A stretch of 18,403 nt of DNA from positions 1 to 18,403 of the forward strand of contig BBBN01000007.1 of the NCBI GenBank assembly GCA_001311585.1, given 5' to 3'. The translations under genes and the position numbers were made by a program. Origin of the DNA: Thermus sp. JCM 17653 (GTDB lineage: Bacteria; Deinococcota; Deinococci; Deinococcales; Thermaceae). The notes under the pieces were generated by a model. That model searched no databases. It saw only the letters and a list, made by a program, of their open reading frames with translations, and had not been told where the DNA came from. This document shows, one piece after another, positions 16,777-18,403 of this stretch; positions within the stretch are counted from its first letter, which is position 1; each line of letters begins with the position of its first letter.

Positions 16777-17407
16777 TCCCTACCTCCCAAGCGGTCCTGG
16801 AACACTTCCCAAGCCTTCAGGTCCATCACCAGGCGCTCGGTGCGCAAGATGTCGTAAACGTTGAGCCTTGGGGAGCCAGGGTGACCACCCAGGGAAGGTT
16901 GCGGGCGGCGCGGCGCACCAGCTCGCTTTCCGCCACCAGAAGGACGCTTTCCGAGCCGTCCAGCCCCGCCTCCTTGGCCCAGGCCAAAAACTCCTTGGTC
17001 TTTCCGTTCACCCCGGCGAAGTCCTCCACCAAGAGGAGCTTTCCCTCCTTAGCCCGATCGGCTACGGCCATGGCCAGGCCCGCCTTCCGCACCTTCTTGG
17101 GAAGGGTGTAGCTGTAGTCCCGGGGCTTAGGCCCGAAAGCCGTCCCACCCCCCACGAAGATGGGGGCCCCGATGTCCCCGTGGCGGGCCCGCCCGGTGTG
17201 CTTCTGGGGATAGATCTTGCGGCTAGAGTAGGCCACCTCGCCCCGGGTCTTGGTGCTGGCGGTGCCCCGGCGGCGCTTGGCCAGCTGCCAACGCACCACC
17301 TCCCAGAGGAGGTGGGGGTTTACTTCCTGGGGCAGGTGGGCCGCGAGCTCCCGCCTGCCGGCAGAGGAAAGCACAGGAATCTGGTACACAGCCCTACCCT
17401 CCTTCAC
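16773..17407 (-). CDS. rplD: 50S ribosomal protein L4 (one-base frame break)
   Basis: L4 helps start large-subunit assembly and its long loop lines the exit tunnel. That loop is visible as [20 protein letters not shown] followed by [20 protein letters not shown]. The globular part includes [20 protein letters not shown] and [18 protein letters not shown]. One C is missing near 16867 (expected TTGAGCCCTTGG). The true end, [20 protein letters not shown] to LGGRE, lies in the next frame. The restored length is 211 residues, against about 210 in T. thermophilus. The start is a GTG overlapping the rplC stop (GTGA). In E. coli L4 represses the S10 operon, but no comparable leader exists here. Confidence 0.95.
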
Positions 17408-18024
17408 TTGGCCACCTTCTTGGCCTCCCGCACCAGCAGAAGGCCCCCGTTGGGCCCGGGGACGGCGCCTTTCACCAAGAGGAGGTTCTCCTCCGGGAGG
17501 ACGTCCACCACCTCGAGGTTCTGCACCGTAACCCTCTCGGCCCCGTAGCGGCCCGCCATCTTCTTGCCCTTGTAGACCCGGCCCGGGGTCTTGCGGTTGC
17601 CGATGGAGCCCGGGTGGCGGTGGATCTTGTGGGCCCCGTGGGAATCGGGACCGCCGGCGAAGTTCCAGCGCTTCATGACCCCCGCCGTGCCCCGCCCCTT
17701 GGAGGTGCCGGTCACGTCCACCTTCTCCCCGGGCTGGAAGATCTCCACGGTCACCACATCCGCCTCGGGGTTAAAGCCGCGGATCTCCTTGAGGATGCGC
17801 ACGGGCTGGACCCCGGCCTTGGCAAAGTGCCCCTTCATGGGCCGGTTGACCCGCTTGGGCTTCTGGGGAAGGAACCCCAGCTGCACCGCCAAATAGCCGT
17901 CCTTCTCCGGGGTGCGGCGCTGCACCACAGGACAGGGCCCCGCCAGGATGACGGTGACGGGAATGGCCCGGTCCTCCTTGTAAATCCGGGTCATGCCCAC
18001 CTTCACGCCCAGGATGCCCTTCAC
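17404..18024 (-). CDS. rplC: 50S ribosomal protein L3
   Basis: This intact 206-residue protein is one of the first to bind 23S rRNA. An extended loop of it reaches the peptidyl transferase centre and is visible as [40 protein letters not shown] and KKMAGRYG. The N-terminus [20 protein letters not shown] is typical. The start codon is GTG at 18024, overlapping the rpsJ stop (GTGA), and its own TGA overlaps the GTG of rplD. The length equals the T. thermophilus protein. Confidence 0.97.
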   Translation of the reverse strand: MKGILGVKVGMTRIYKEDRAIPVTVILAGPCPVVQRRTPEKDGYLAVQLGFLPQKPKRVNRPMKGHFAKAGVQPVRILKEIRGFNPEADVVTVEIFQPGEKVDVTGTSKGRGTAGVMKRWNFAGGPDSHGAHKIHRHPGSIGNRKTPGRVYKGKKMAGRYGAERVTVQNLEVVDVLPEENLLLVKGAVPGPNGGLLLVREAKKVAK

Positions 18025-18337
18025 TTGCCACCTCCCACGGTCTTGATCTCGATCTCCACCCCGGTGGGCAGGTCCAAGGACATGAGGTTCTCTATGGTCT
18101 TGCGGTTGGGATTGAGGATGTCCACCAGGCGGTGATGGGTGCGGAGCTCAAAGTGCTCCCGGGAGTCCTTGTGCTTGAAAGGCCCCCGGATCACGGTGAA
18201 GCGCCGTACCCGCGTGGGCAAAGGCACGGGCCCTGACACCTGGGCCCCGGAACGCCGGGCGGCCTCCACGATCCTCTGGGCCGAGGCGTCCAAGGTCTTG
18301 TGTCAAAGCCCCGTAGCTTGATGCGGATCTTGGGCAT
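18021..18337 (-). CDS. rpsJ: 30S ribosomal protein S10 / NusE (one-base frame break near the start)
   Basis: S10 works both in the head of the small subunit and, as NusE, with NusB and NusG in transcription antitermination. The start [12 protein letters not shown] (ATG at 18337) is followed by a frame break near 18302, where one G of TTGTGGTCAAAG is missing. The rest ([59 protein letters not shown]) is in the next frame. The restored length is 105 residues, as in T. thermophilus. It starts 8 bases after the tuf stop, with GGTGAGG as ribosome binding site, so the S10 block is read through from tuf. Confidence 0.95.
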
Positions 18338-18345
18338 GCCTCACC

Positions 18346-18403
18346 TCACTCCAGGATTTTGGTGACCACGCCGGCGCCCACGGTGCGGCCGCCTTCCCGG
18401 ATA
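18346..18403 (-). CDS. tuf: Elongation factor Tu, last 18 codons (runs off right edge)
   Basis: Only the 3' end is present. The codons before the TGA at 18348-18346 read IREGGRTVGAGVVTKILE, the C-terminal beta-barrel strand of EF-Tu, which delivers aminoacyl-tRNA to the ribosome. Its position directly before rpsJ shows that the end of the str operon (rpsL-rpsG-fusA-tuf) abuts the S10 block, as in T. thermophilus. The rest of the gene lies outside the window. Confidence 0.95.
   Translation of the reverse strand, partial: IREGGRTVGAGVVTKILE

Overview
The window is from a Thermus chromosome, close to but not identical with T. thermophilus. The evidence is very high GC with G/C third positions, ribosomal proteins that read almost residue for residue like the T. 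thermophilus ones from memory, a 105-residue S17, a zinc-binding S4, S14, L24 and L36 set, and an adenylate kinase with a short LID. No database search was possible, so the species is not assigned.

Layout. Positions 1-1501 (minus strand) hold the start of a small membrane-anchored protein that runs off the left edge and a secreted protein of about 12 TPR repeats. Positions 1576-2112 (plus) hold an HNH endonuclease that may be read from a leaderless transcript. It converges on an EamA/DMT-type transporter (2114-2947, minus). The transporter diverges from a LapA-like membrane/coiled-coil protein (2994-3470, plus). From 3621 to the right edge everything is on the minus strand and forms one translation-machinery cluster. 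In transcription order it is tuf(end)-rpsJ-rplC-rplD-rplW-rplB-rpsS-rplV-rpsC-rplP-rpmC-rpsQ-rplN-rplX-rplE-rpsZ-rpsH-rplF-rplR-rpsE-rpmD-rplO-secY-adk-map-infA-rpmJ-rpsM-rpsK-rpsD-rpoA-rplQ. This is a fused S10-spc-alpha cluster attached to the end of the str operon. A GC-rich hairpin just past rplQ probably ends it.

The genes are packed with TGATG, ATGA or GTGA junctions or with 1-22 nt spacers. Only three spacers are longer: rplW-rplB (51 nt), rpsZ-rpsH (68 nt) and rpsM-rpsK (43 nt). All three hold short inverted repeats. Together the genes supply much of the core of both ribosomal subunits plus the SecY channel, N-terminal methionine removal (map), nucleotide balance (adk), initiation factor IF1 and the RNA polymerase alpha subunit.

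The most striking property of this sequence is not a new system. Fourteen of the 31 complete cluster genes are broken by 19 single-base deletions, mostly in runs of 2-4 C or G. Restoring one base at each site gives the length I expect for the family, in most cases exactly the T. thermophilus length as I remember it. The transporter and the TPR gene each carry a compensating +1/-1 pair. These are best read as consensus sequencing errors, so the genes are annotated here at their restored full extents. I saw no CRISPR array, insertion sequence, rRNA or tRNA gene, prophage or novel defence module.
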